Part shown: one piece after another, positions 16,569 through 24,771 of the stretch
How positions within the stretch are numbered: the stretch's first letter is position 1
Layout: every line of letters starts with the position of its first letter
NCBI GenBank assembly: GCA_029258975.1
Contig: JAPDJS010000011.1
Coordinates: 62,001 to 126,000 of the forward strand
DNA from: Thermoplasmatota archaeon
Lineage (GTDB): Archaea; Thermoplasmatota; B47-G6; B47-G6B; 47-G6
Direction of reading: 5' to 3'
DNA: 64,000 bases
Notes under the pieces: generated by a model
What the model was told of the DNA's origin: nothing
Seen by the model: only the letters and a program-made list of their open reading frames with translations
Database searches by the model: none
Translations under genes and position numbers: made by a program

Positions 16569-17768
16569 ATGGAGCATGGCTGGGACGTGAAAGATCTTCT
16601 CATCGCGTATAGACGAATTCTCCAAAGGGCAATAGACATTATCTGGGAGAATACGGTGTGGAAGGAAAAGACCGTAAAGCACAATGGATATAAAACTACA
16701 CGTCTCATACCCGTTTTTCCGAGTTCAAACGAGTTTAAGAAGATTCTTAGAAGCGAGCTCCTCAAAGACTGGCCATACGCAGCACATTATGTTGACTCCG
16801 CGATAAAGACGGCGTATTCTATCCTCAACTCATGGAGACAGAATTATCTCAAAGGATTACGAAGAAGAAAAAAGCCCACCGTGAAGAGGGAGTTCATCCG
16901 TGTGAAGACAACGCTCATGAAGGTAGAAGGCACCAAGATCCGAGTCACAGTAGAACCTTACAAGAGATATTTCGAGCTCGACTTCTCAGGGGAGTGGTTT
17001 TCCGAGAGGATAAAAGAATGGGAAGTCGGTGAGCTTATAATAAAAGAGAAAGAAGTCTACATCACGTTCAAGCGGGAGGTTGAGCTTAAAGGAAGAATAT
17101 TTATTGGTGTGGACAGCAACCTGAAGAGTCTCGACATATACCACCCCGAGAGGGGATGGATAAGAGTTGACCTCAGGGAGTTGCACAGAATAGCGGAGAC
17201 TTATGACAGGATCATCGACGTGCTGAAGAGCATTCAAAGGAAAGCTCCAAAGAGGATCAGAAGGCTTCTGAAGAAGTATTACATGCGCAGGAAGAATAGA
17301 ATTGAAGATTACCTGAACAAGCTCGCAGTCCAGCTCTCAAGGGAGTTCCCGGACGCGGTTTTCGTCTTCGAAGATCTGAGCAAAACAAGGATGTTCAAGG
17401 AAAGGGACAACGATTTTAACAGACGTCTCTCGCGTGCAACGTGGAAGAAGATAGTTCAGAGGCTCTCATACCGCGTTCCCGTTAAATTTGTAGATCCTTC
17501 CTACACTTCCTCTACCTGCCCGAGATGTGGGAGCAGGCTGAAGTCCCGAAACGGGCAGATGGAGTGTTCGAATTGTGATTTAAAGGCAGACAGGCAGTTT
17601 ATTGGCGCGTTCAACATCTGGATGCGGGGATCTGGGGTCACCCCGAGCGGGGACAAGGTCAATGATATGCTCCCCGATGAACCCGGAGGGGAGCTGAGGC
17701 TGATGAGTCCCAAGTCCGTCGTGAGCGTGGATCTTAATGGAAGGTTCTTCGTTCACAAATGCTCATGA
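16569..17768 (+). CDS. tnpB: TnpB, RNA-guided nuclease of IS200/IS605 elements
   Basis: TnpB proteins are compact RuvC nucleases guided by an element-encoded omega RNA; they cut the empty donor site and so preserve the transposon. All key parts are present: RuvC Asp in FIGVDSNLKS, Glu in VFVFEDLSKTRMF, the four-Cys zinc finger CPRCGS...CSNC, and the final Asp in LKADRQFIGAFNI. At 399 aa it is full length. The frame continues upstream of the ATG with TEIVLTYK, which looks like the normal family start. A perfect ribosome site (GGGAGGTG) is placed for a start at 16545, where the codon is ACG. The gene may therefore have lost its original ATG, use ACG, or start at 16569 without a ribosome site. 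It lies antisense to the gene it interrupts. Confidence 0.9.
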   Translation: MEHGWDVKDLLIAYRRILQRAIDIIWENTVWKEKTVKHNGYKTTRLIPVFPSSNEFKKILRSELLKDWPYAAHYVDSAIKTAYSILNSWRQNYLKGLRRRKKPTVKREFIRVKTTLMKVEGTKIRVTVEPYKRYFELDFSGEWFSERIKEWEVGELIIKEKEVYITFKREVELKGRIFIGVDSNLKSLDIYHPERGWIRVDLRELHRIAETYDRIIDVLKSIQRKAPKRIRRLLKKYYMRRKNRIEDYLNKLAVQLSREFPDAVFVFEDLSKTRMFKERDNDFNRRLSRATWKKIVQRLSYRVPVKFVDPSYTSSTCPRCGSRLKSRNGQMECSNCDLKADRQFIGAFNIWMRGSGVTPSGDKVNDMLPDEPGGELRLMSPKSVVSVDLNGRFFVHKCS

Positions 17769-17790
17769 ACGCTCACGACGGGCAGACCCC
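17716..17790 (+). ncRNA. candidate omega-RNA 3' hairpin at the element right end
   Basis: CCGTCGTGAGCGT (17716-17728) pairs perfectly with ACGCTCACGACGG (17769-17781), giving a 13-bp stem with a 40-base loop that spans the tnpB stop codon. The sequence then runs GCAGACCCC to the element edge. In studied TnpB elements the guide-RNA scaffold overlaps the tnpB 3' end and finishes exactly at the right end, with the guide taken from the flanking DNA; the position and structure fit that. The guide would begin near TCAATC at 17791. Expression is not shown by sequence. Confidence 0.5.
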
Positions 17791-17897
17791 TCAATCTTTT
17801 TTGATCCTTCTATTTTATACCATTTTTTTACATCAGAACAATGAACATCTACAATACCCTTAACATCATCTAATGTGGCAACCCTCACACGAATCAT
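17791..17897 (-). pseudogene. 5' remnant of a GNAT acetyltransferase gene interrupted by the TnpB element
   Basis: Leftward from an ATG at 17897, with GGTGGT upstream, the sequence encodes 36 residues beginning MIRVRVATLDDVKGIVDVHC and ending KWYKIEGSKKIE. The R-x-A-T-x-x-D-V-x-x-I start followed by HCSDV and KWY matches the first motif of an archaeal GNAT family. The frame then enters the element's right end. The probable 3' remnant is at 16283-16437. The region between this ATG and the next gene at 18111 is AT-rich, with a TATA-like CTTTATTTA near 18064 for that gene. Confidence 0.6.
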
Positions 17898-18110
17898 TGA
17901 TAACTACCACCGGAATTGAAAATATCAGAACATCTATATAAACACTAAATCAATAGATTTATTCGTTACAAGATCTCCTCACATGCTGAAGAATTACAAT
18001 CCTATAAGCAGAAGATCGTCCTGAAGTTAGATAATATTAATACCGATTGATCGTTGGCATAACTTTATTTACTCCGCTAAGAAAACTCTAAAAGGTGAGG
18101 GGGTGTTTAA

Positions 18111-18551
18111 TTGGCAAAGAAAAAACACAAGAAAAAATATGGTAAATACGCAAAGCCCCCTAGCGAGAGAGCGCTAGCATACTACAAAGGAAAGCCTATT
18201 ACTGCTGAGAAGGTAATACCATTTTTCTTACCCATTCTGTCCCTAATATCTGCCCATTTTGTGTTTACATCCGATCTTGGCATTTTCTTGTCCATCGTCA
18301 TTCTCATACCCATTTATGTTGTTTTTAAATTTGATGGCAGAATCCTCGCAGGTACTGCAATAATTCTGCTAATAATAGCTGCAATTATTTTGGCAATATA
18401 TAATAACGAAGATGCTGCAAATTTAGCTGCAATATATGCGTACTGGTTTCTCGTTGATGGTGTAGTCTGCGAAATCATAGAATACGTAAGAGAAGAGAGG
18501 CAAAAAGCTTCTGCAGAAAAGGTAAAAATAATTTCGAAACCGAAAAAATAA
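18111..18551 (+). CDS. small membrane protein (146 aa) with basic tails
   Basis: I do not recognise the family. A very Lys-rich N-terminus (about 35 residues) is followed by four predicted membrane helices: about 36-50, 53-70, 76-95 and 102-122. A charged C-terminal tail ending in KPKK follows. The start is TTG at 18111, preceded by GGGGGTG at 18099-18105, a good ribosome site. Both tails are probably cytoplasmic and could bind nucleic acid or membrane phospholipid. It converges on the ABC-2 exporter operon with a 3-base gap and shares no obvious operon. Confidence 0.65.
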   Translation: MAKKKHKKKYGKYAKPPSERALAYYKGKPITAEKVIPFFLPILSLISAHFVFTSDLGIFLSIVILIPIYVVFKFDGRILAGTAIILLIIAAIILAIYNNEDAANLAAIYAYWFLVDGVVCEIIEYVREERQKASAEKVKIISKPKK

Positions 18552-18554
18552 TGA

Positions 18555-19748
18555 TCAAACGGGATGTTCAACGGAGATCGTAAGAAATCTCCTATACGCC
18601 AAAGCTCCGATGATGTATATTGTCAAACCGGTAGCAATACCGATCATTGCATACTTTAATGTATCACCAATGGAGTAATTGTAAAGAATCATCTTTCTCA
18701 CAGCGTCTATTACTCTACTCAGCGGGAACGCATCGCCTATAGCTTGCATCCACTGGGGAAGCATAAACTTCGGCACAGTAAGGCCAGTGATGAACATCAT
18801 AGGAAACGCTACTATATTTCCTAAAGCTACTGCTCCTTGGGATGTTCTTGCCAAGAGTGCTAGTATCAGTCCTATTCCAGTCGTAGATAATGCTCCGACG
18901 ACTATGAGAAACATTGCTACTAAGATATGCTCCCACGAAATCAAAGAATAATCGGCACCCATAATATATCCAGTAAGTATTATAACCGAGGCTGAAAATG
19001 TCATCAAGAGCAAAACGTTAAGTGTATCAGCTATAAATATTGTTGAGCTCTTTATAGGACTCGAAAGGAGTATCTGAAGAGCTCCTTCTCTTCTCCTGTC
19101 AACAACATTTGAGATTCCACTAAATATTCCATTATATAATGCCATAATTCCGATAATGCTTATTACAAAGTATGTTTTAATTCCGCTACTTTTTGCAAAG
19201 ATCTGTGGTGTTATGATCTCCTCTTTGACATCTATAGGCTCCACCATGTACTCTAAGTATCCTGCATACTGCTCCGGAACATATTCAACCGCGTATGAGA
19301 GTGCCTGATCGGACATATTCCGAGAAAACTCTCTTAGCATTGCTATTAAAGTTTGACCAGCAACTTCGCTTGTACTCTCTCCCTTTACATAGTAAATTTT
19401 TATGTAAGCTCTTTTTAAGCTCATTAGATTTTCTGTGAAGTTCTCTGGAAACTCAAGACCCACTGCTACTTTCCCCTCTGAAACCATTTTCTCCAGATCC
19501 TTATCAACGAGCTTTACAGTAAATATCCCAGAAGCGTTTAGCATAGCCATAACTGCTTGAGACATTTGGGCATTGTCCATATTTTTTATTGCCACATCAA
19601 AATGTATTGCCTCCTCCTGAGCAAAAACTCCTAAGAATATCAACGTAAGGATTATCGGAAATATTATGATCCAGAAAAGCGTTGTTTTGTCCCTAAAAAT
19701 GCTCTTAATTAGTACGTACGCCTCTGATAAAACCTGAGAAAACGGCAT
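18555..19748 (-). CDS. ABC-2 type transporter permease
   Basis: Membrane subunit of an ABC exporter, 397 aa. A single helix near residues 22-42 (TLFWIIIFPIILTLIFLGVF) is followed by an extracellular domain of about 150 residues. A block of five or six helices (about 195-390) follows, carrying the ABC-2 signature region with RRREGALQILLSSPI and AFPMMFITGLTVPKFMLPQW. This is the usual plan of YhgE/CcmB/LPS-type ABC-2 permeases. It is one base from the ATPase gene and read in the same direction. Substrates of such pairs include drugs, lipids or polysaccharide; nothing local decides between them. Confidence 0.9.
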   Translation of the reverse strand: MPFSQVLSEAYVLIKSIFRDKTTLFWIIIFPIILTLIFLGVFAQEEAIHFDVAIKNMDNAQMSQAVMAMLNASGIFTVKLVDKDLEKMVSEGKVAVGLEFPENFTENLMSLKRAYIKIYYVKGESTSEVAGQTLIAMLREFSRNMSDQALSYAVEYVPEQYAGYLEYMVEPIDVKEEIITPQIFAKSSGIKTYFVISIIGIMALYNGIFSGISNVVDRRREGALQILLSSPIKSSTIFIADTLNVLLLMTFSASVIILTGYIMGADYSLISWEHILVAMFLIVVGALSTTGIGLILALLARTSQGAVALGNIVAFPMMFITGLTVPKFMLPQWMQAIGDAFPLSRVIDAVRKMILYNYSIGDTLKYAMIGIATGLTIYIIGALAYRRFLTISVEHPV

Positions 19749-19749
19749 T

Positions 19750-20679
19750 TTAATCGCCCTCCAGCCTACGGCCAGCTAATACTAGAAATACCTCCTCAAG
19801 ACCTGGTCTTCTCACTTCTATTCTTACAATAGGAATGTTTGCGTCTTCGTATGCTCCAACCACAGATTTCATATCCATTTTATCCTCTACAAATACATAA
19901 GCATATACGTTATTCCCATAATATTCCGGCTCAAGATCGTCAACCTTTATTGGTTTATATCCTGGTGGAACTTCCACAAGAATTTTTGTTTTTGGAGCGT
20001 ACTTTTCTATTAACTCCTGTGCTGTTCCTTTAGCTATTATTTGTCCCTCATTAAAAATATAAACCTCATCACTATGTTTTTCGGCCTCTGAAGCAATATG
20101 GGTGGAATATATTACAGTCCTCCCATCTCTAATAGTTCTTCTTAATATTCCCCAGAACTCCTCTCTCGCAGCCGGATCTAAGCCGCTTGATGGTTCGTCA
20201 AGGATTAACACTTCAGGATCGCTTATTAAGGCTGCTGCAATGATTAACCTTCTTCTCATACCGCCGCTATACATTGATACTTGCTTCTTTCTGTGTTCCC
20301 ATAAGCCTAACTCCTCCAACAGAGTTTTGGCCCTCTTTTTTGCCTCAGAATAACTTAGACCTTTCAGCAACCCATACCAAACGATGTTTTCAAATCCCGT
20401 AAGTACCTTTCTAAAAGGCATATCTTGAGGGGCAAATCCTATCTTTTTTCGTGCTAATAGCCAATCGCTGCCCCACATGTTATAGCCGCAAATTATGACC
20501 CTACCCTCTGTTGGCTTTAGACTTCCCGCTAGCATAGAGAGAGTTGTTGTTTTCCCACTGCCATTAGGCCCCATAAACGCGTATACTCCATCGTCTAGCT
20601 CAAACGATATTCCCTTTACTGCCTCCGTACCGTTTGGATATATCTTCCGAAGATTCTCTGCGACAACCTTGGACACCAT
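19750..20679 (-). CDS. ABC transporter ATP-binding protein (ABC-2 exporter)
   Basis: ATPase of 309 aa for the downstream permease. Walker A GPNGSGKTTT (about 37-46), Q-loop FAPQDMP, signature YSGGMRRRLIIAAAL, Walker B VLILDEPSSGLDP and switch His in STHIASE are intact. The C-terminal 80 residues form the accessory domain common to drug- and nodulation-type (DrrA/NodI) exporter ATPases. The start at 20679 opens a short two-gene operon; the 300-base region in front is shared with a divergent gene. There is no sign of damage. Confidence 0.92.
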   Translation of the reverse strand: MVSKVVAENLRKIYPNGTEAVKGISFELDDGVYAFMGPNGSGKTTTLSMLAGSLKPTEGRVIICGYNMWGSDWLLARKKIGFAPQDMPFRKVLTGFENIVWYGLLKGLSYSEAKKRAKTLLEELGLWEHRKKQVSMYSGGMRRRLIIAAALISDPEVLILDEPSSGLDPAAREEFWGILRRTIRDGRTVIYSTHIASEAEKHSDEVYIFNEGQIIAKGTAQELIEKYAPKTKILVEVPPGYKPIKVDDLEPEYYGNNVYAYVFVEDKMDMKSVVGAYEDANIPIVRIEVRRPGLEEVFLVLAGRRLEGD

Positions 20680-20984
20680 ATACTACCCCTAAGACTTCTC
20701 GACAGTTTATTGCTTACTAGATATCATTTGAGTACAAGTAATTACTCTTTAGTATGCTCCTAGGAACTTAAAACATCAACTTTGCTTTTGAGTATTCTTA
20801 ATAGAGTTGCCAAAGGAGTTTCATTTTAGAGTTTAAATTTTGGATTTGCCAGAAATCATAGTATTTCTCTTTTGATGTCTTGAGTCCTAGAGAATGAGGA
20901 TGTCTGCTGCAAATGAAAACTGGAAAAACTCAAATATTTTGAATCACAATCAGGTACAATTAGTCAGCGATTAAGGTGAGCTCA
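20680..20984. other. divergent promoter region
   Basis: AT-rich DNA between the leftward ABC exporter and the rightward EEP membrane protein. On the right side a TATA-like AAATATTTTG near 20932-20941 stands about 50 bases before the chosen ATG, and AAGGTGA at 20973-20979 is the ribosome site. No open frame, tRNA or repeat was seen. Confidence 0.4.
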
Positions 20985-22742
20985 ATGTATGATAAGAAAA
21001 AATACATAGCTATGGCCACGGGTGTATTGCTGCTGTCATCATCAAGAATCTTCGTCGCTGGTGCTGTCTCAGCAACAGAGATATTATTCTTCTATGATGC
21101 CATATTTCCATCGATTTTTGGCATAATTCTTGCAATAGTTGCTGCTGCGATAGTAGATAAGTTCGACAAAAGGCTTGCAGCAGTATTCATTGCAGCTTAT
21201 ACAATATTGTTCTCTGTTATAGATAACGCTCGATATTTGCACTTAATTGCTGCTTTCGTATTGATTATAAGCCTCTCATTGCTTAGCGAGCTCAAAGAGT
21301 ATTATCCATACGTAGCTGCGGGATTCGCCCTCGATATTTCATTACGGGTCCTAGCAGCTGGAGGAGAGCCTTTCGATTTCCTTCATACGAAAATAATATT
21401 GGCAGCAGTCCTGATAATAGCCTCTGCGTTCTTATTCACGAGCGAAGGTAAAATGAAGAAACCTAGTTTCGCACTCTATGCGTTTGCTACAATTCTAGAG
21501 CTTGGATTGGCATATCCCAACGCCATATTAAGATACTCTGGTTTCAGAGTCTATTATCTAAGAGAATATCTCATTATGTCCATTTGTTTGGTTGCTGTTA
21601 TTGCAGGAGCACTTCTATTATCGAATTACATAAAGGAAAAGAAGATCTTTATTGCGATGTTGCTAATCACATCGCTTACAGTATTTGTCGGTGGTTTCGT
21701 AGAAATCATAGGCCTGCTTATGCTCCTTATATTCCTCGTAGGACTTCAAACATACCAACCATTCGAGGGTTCGAGGCTTGGTTCTATATTAGGTGCAGTG
21801 TTCTTTATAGTAATATCTACCCTAGCAGTCATGTGTTATTATGGGAGAGACCTAGGCATGGGAGTCCTAGAAGACAACCTGGAGTATATAATATTCATCA
21901 GCGTACTCGTATACATAACCACCAGTGTCTTTTCAAAAGAAAAACTCTCTTTTACAATCAACCTAAAGAAAGATTTTATCGCATTCATCGTCCCAATATT
22001 AATTACCTCCCTATTCGCTGTTTCTCTGTATAACTTATCTCCAACTTATGAAGAACCAAAAGAAGAAATTAAAATATGGAGCTACAATGTACACTTTGGA
22101 TTTACTCCTGATGGTGCGTTTAACGGCTACGAACTTATAAAACTTCTCAAAAATGAAAAACCCGACATCATAGCAATGCAGGAGGTTATGGGCGGATCTA
22201 TAGAAAGTGCTTATCAAGATGTTCCAGTAATGGTCTCAGCATTCACTGGTATGGCATATGAATTTAAACCAGCAATTGAGGAAACTTATGGTGTAGCCAT
22301 TTTTGCAAAGTATCCTGTAGAGTATCTAAATGATGCCAATCTCTGGAGTAAAGGTCAAACAAGACCCTTACTTATAGCACAAGTTTCGATGGGCGAAGCG
22401 CATCTAACAATAGCGTGTGTACACCTGGGTCTATCCCCAGATGAGCGCTATATACAAGCAAAAGAACTCCTTAATTATACCCTCGCTGATCCAAAGGCCG
22501 TTATTCTAGCAGGAGACTTTAACGCAGAGGTATCTGAAAGCACGATACAAGTAATTCTACAACATTACGTGGACTCATTCCCAGAAAGACCTCAAATAAC
22601 ATGGAAATGGGGTTCAGAGACCCATAGCATAGACTATGTGTTTTTACTAAAAGGTTCGAGCTTGAACGTAGTTTCAACAAGGGTCATCGAGACCAACGTC
22701 TCCGATCACTATCCCGTGGAGGTCATTATAAAACTAGACTAA
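20985..22742 (+). CDS. polytopic membrane protein fused to an endonuclease/exonuclease/phosphatase (EEP) domain
   Basis: About 585 aa. Residues 1-350 form roughly ten membrane helices. Residues about 360-585 are an EEP-fold hydrolase: IWSYNVHFGF, then IIAMQEV (metal-binding Glu), ACVHLG (His), VILAGDFNAE (catalytic GDFN), HSIDYVF and SDHYPV (catalytic His). All expected catalytic residues are visible, so the enzyme should be active, probably against a phosphodiester in a lipid or nucleotide at the outer or inner membrane face. Similar bacterial fusions are annotated as membrane-bound EEP proteins of unknown substrate. The ATG at 20985 is six bases after GGTGA; an in-frame GTG at 20976 overlaps that site and is unlikely. 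Confidence 0.8.
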   Translation: MYDKKKYIAMATGVLLLSSSRIFVAGAVSATEILFFYDAIFPSIFGIILAIVAAAIVDKFDKRLAAVFIAAYTILFSVIDNARYLHLIAAFVLIISLSLLSELKEYYPYVAAGFALDISLRVLAAGGEPFDFLHTKIILAAVLIIASAFLFTSEGKMKKPSFALYAFATILELGLAYPNAILRYSGFRVYYLREYLIMSICLVAVIAGALLLSNYIKEKKIFIAMLLITSLTVFVGGFVEIIGLLMLLIFLVGLQTYQPFEGSRLGSILGAVFFIVISTLAVMCYYGRDLGMGVLEDNLEYIIFISVLVYITTSVFSKEKLSFTINLKKDFIAFIVPILITSLFAVSLYNLSPTYEEPKEEIKIWSYNVHFGFTPDGAFNGYELIKLLKNEKPDIIAMQEVMGGSIESAYQDVPVMVSAFTGMAYEFKPAIEETYGVAIFAKYPVEYLNDANLWSKGQTRPLLIAQVSMGEAHLTIACVHLGLSPDERYIQAKELLNYTLADPKAVILAGDFNAEVSESTIQVILQHYVDSFPERPQITWKWGSETHSIDYVFLLKGSSLNVVSTRVIETNVSDHYPVEVIIKLD

Positions 22743-22748
22743 TGTTCT

Positions 22749-22780
22749 CCTGAAGCTTCGCTTTTTCTTTTATTTAATTT
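22749..22780 (+). terminator. candidate terminator after the EEP gene
   Basis: A short palindrome GAAGCTTC followed directly by a T-rich run (CTTTTTCTTTTATTTAATTT) starts about seven bases after the stop codon. Archaeal termination is mainly driven by T tracts, so the T-rich run is the stronger part of the evidence. Confidence 0.45.
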
Positions 22781-22889
22781 AGTAGTACTATTACGTACTC
22801 TAGGAGTAAAATCACCTAAAATTAATATAAGCCGTGTATTCTATTTAGAATGATTTTCGTTACTCCAAGATTTTTGCGAGGCATCCGCT

Positions 22890-24050
22890 ATGCCCCAACG
22901 AATTGTGACGTCACTTACGTTGGTCTCCACACTCCGAGGACTCGGATCTACTATAATGATGACGTTCTTGTCTGTTTATGCCGTTTCCGTAGGACTTTCT
23001 CTTTCCCAAATAGGGGTCATATCGACGATAACTACAGGTATAGGAGTTCTCTTGCTGCCTTTATTTGGACTATCCACAGACGTAATCGGAAGAAAGAGGA
23101 TGATGATTCTCTCAACACTGTTGAGAGGCTTCTCTCCTATAGCTCCACTTGTCATAAAAGGTTATTGGGGTGTGTTTTGTGCATACTTGCTACTGAACGC
23201 CTCCATGTACGCATGGACTCCTGCAAGAGGTGCCACAGTCGCTGATTCTGTAGAGAAGGACACCATAGGAATAGCGTTTGCAACCATATCAATACCTTTT
23301 CAAATTGCTCGTACGTTATCTCCATATCTCTCCGGACTCTTAATTAGATATTATGGATATCAACCCATTTTCTTGCTATCTTCAGCCCTTATTTTTTCAG
23401 CAGCAATAATAATCTATATCGAAGTAGAAGAGAAGAGAAGTGTTGAACACTTCTCTATAAGAGAATTCATTAATGGACTAAAACCAACAAGGGAAGAAAT
23501 AGGTTTTCAGATATTTTTGTCAATAGACAGGGCCTCTTGGAGGTTCTGGATGCCGATATTTAACTCATATTTAAAAGCATACCTTGGATTCACAGAGGAT
23601 ATAATAGGACTAGTAAACACGTTCAGGGGGTTGGCATCCGCCCTATTTATAATCCCCGCAGGAGGTCTTGTTGATAAATATGGCTGGAAACCTGTTATTC
23701 TCGCATCAGAAGTATCAGGAATACTCGCAGTAATCTCTTTGATATTTGCAAAAGATGTAATTACAGTCTCTATAGGAACATCTCTTGTAGGAATTTCAAT
23801 AGCCTTCTGGAATCCAAGTTTTAATGTTGCGGTGTCTTATATAGCCCCTAACCCCTCTGAGTTAGGTAGAACATATGCCAGAGCGAACTTTTATAGATCT
23901 ATAGCTTCAGTTCCCACACCCACGATTGGAGGATTTCTATTTGATATTCTCCCAACGCTCCCCATGTTTTGGGGAGCCTTAGGTTTGACCTTAAACACAC
24001 TCTTTCTTTGGAGGATGTACTTTTCAAATAAAAAGAAAAATAGGAGCTAG
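22890..24050 (+). CDS. major facilitator superfamily transporter
   Basis: Secondary transporter of 386 aa with about twelve predicted membrane helices in two halves and a long cytoplasmic loop near residues 175-215. The MFS motif between helices 2 and 3 is present as GLSTDVIGRKRMM (about 60-72), and a second copy in the other half as GGLVDKYGWKPV. It lacks any substrate-specific signature I recognise; the short sequence fits drug/sugar efflux-type MFS proteins. GAGG lies about 9 bases before the ATG, and a TATA-like TTAATATAAG is near 22820. An earlier ATG at 22850 is in another frame. Confidence 0.87.
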   Translation: MPQRIVTSLTLVSTLRGLGSTIMMTFLSVYAVSVGLSLSQIGVISTITTGIGVLLLPLFGLSTDVIGRKRMMILSTLLRGFSPIAPLVIKGYWGVFCAYLLLNASMYAWTPARGATVADSVEKDTIGIAFATISIPFQIARTLSPYLSGLLIRYYGYQPIFLLSSALIFSAAIIIYIEVEEKRSVEHFSIREFINGLKPTREEIGFQIFLSIDRASWRFWMPIFNSYLKAYLGFTEDIIGLVNTFRGLASALFIIPAGGLVDKYGWKPVILASEVSGILAVISLIFAKDVITVSIGTSLVGISIAFWNPSFNVAVSYIAPNPSELGRTYARANFYRSIASVPTPTIGGFLFDILPTLPMFWGALGLTLNTLFLWRMYFSNKKKNRS

Positions 24051-24062
24051 CTTCTGCGCAAC

Positions 24063-24728
24063 TCAATCGTGTGGCATAAACCTATACAAAACATTCGCAA
24101 ACACGGGAAGATTTCTTGATTGAATATATATTTTACCTGGGCCAACAAATTCTGTGAGGACGTACTCGCCACCAAAGAGGAATGATTTAAGTCCGCCAAA
24201 CTTTCTAAGTGTAAAGTTCATATGACCATCAAACGCTGCTAAATGCACATTGTCAACAAGAATTCTCTCTCCAGGTTTTAGTTCTATAATGTCAATGCCA
24301 CCATAGGCTGATATCCACGCTTTTCCCTTACCAGAAAGTTCGAACCAAAACATGCCTCCTGGCGTGAAGACTCCTTTAAAGCCAGTAAATCTCACACCAA
24401 GCTGGAGACCTGTACTAGCGAGATAGCATGTATCTGAAACATAGAGAGATTCGCTTACATCCACTTCAACAATGTCTCCGGGAGTCCCTGGTGCCAAAAC
24501 TATATATCCAGACTCGTTCTCCACATAATAGGTATTTACAAAGACACTTTCTCCTGCTAAAACCTTCCTCATAAGACCTTTCAAAAGTCCTCCGCCAGTC
24601 GTGGTTCTCACTTTAACTTCGGGAGACATGTATACTAGAGACCCTGCTTCGGCAGTTATCTCTTCACCGGGGGAGAGTTCCACCCTAAGCTCGGAGAATG
24701 CAGGCCTATGTATGATCTCCGCCTTCAT
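24063..24728 (-). CDS. AIM24/TIGR00266 family protein
   Basis: Beta-rich cytosolic protein of 221 aa belonging to the family named after yeast mitochondrial AIM24 (TIGR00266). Markers are the LSPGEEITAEAGSLVYMSP start, the Gly-rich TTTGGGLLKGLMRK segment, LAPGTPGDIVEVDV, FWFELSGKGKAW and ELKPGERILVDNVHLAAFDG. No catalytic residues or cofactor are known for the family, and its molecular role is unclear. A strong ribosome site (GGAGGCG) precedes the ATG. It lies 44 bases after the glycosyltransferase gene in the same direction but with its own probable start signals. Confidence 0.85.
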   Translation of the reverse strand: MKAEIIHRPAFSELRVELSPGEEITAEAGSLVYMSPEVKVRTTTGGGLLKGLMRKVLAGESVFVNTYYVENESGYIVLAPGTPGDIVEVDVSESLYVSDTCYLASTGLQLGVRFTGFKGVFTPGGMFWFELSGKGKAWISAYGGIDIIELKPGERILVDNVHLAAFDGHMNFTLRKFGGLKSFLFGGEYVLTEFVGPGKIYIQSRNLPVFANVLYRFMPHD

Positions 24729-24771
24729 AAAAATCGCCTCCTTTTATTCGCTATATTCTTTTTCCTTCTTT

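Larger units (their letters stand above)
16435..17795 (+). mobile_element. IS200/IS605-family TnpB-only element
   Basis: A single tnpB gene without tnpA, flanked by remnants of a host gene. The left end has two short hairpins before tnpB. The right end has a 13-bp hairpin overlapping the tnpB tail and then ACCCCTCAA followed by T6. A 12-base sequence TTCATGAGCATT at 16435-16446 recurs inverted at 17758-17769. The element is visibly more G+C-rich than its AT-rich surroundings, consistent with transfer. Boundaries are estimates: the right one comes from where the host acetyltransferase frame resumes (about 17790), the left from where the other remnant ends. Movement would need a TnpA supplied from elsewhere. 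Confidence 0.7.

Noticed and set aside
21584..22033. 150-codon frame inside the EEP membrane gene
   Set aside because: It is antisense-like in composition (many Tyr, Arg, Pro) and lies wholly within a well-supported gene on the same strand.
22850..23245. Long open frame from an ATG just before the MFS gene
   Set aside because: It overlaps the MFS gene in another frame, its product is full of Arg, Tyr and Cys without known motifs, and the MFS frame explains the DNA.
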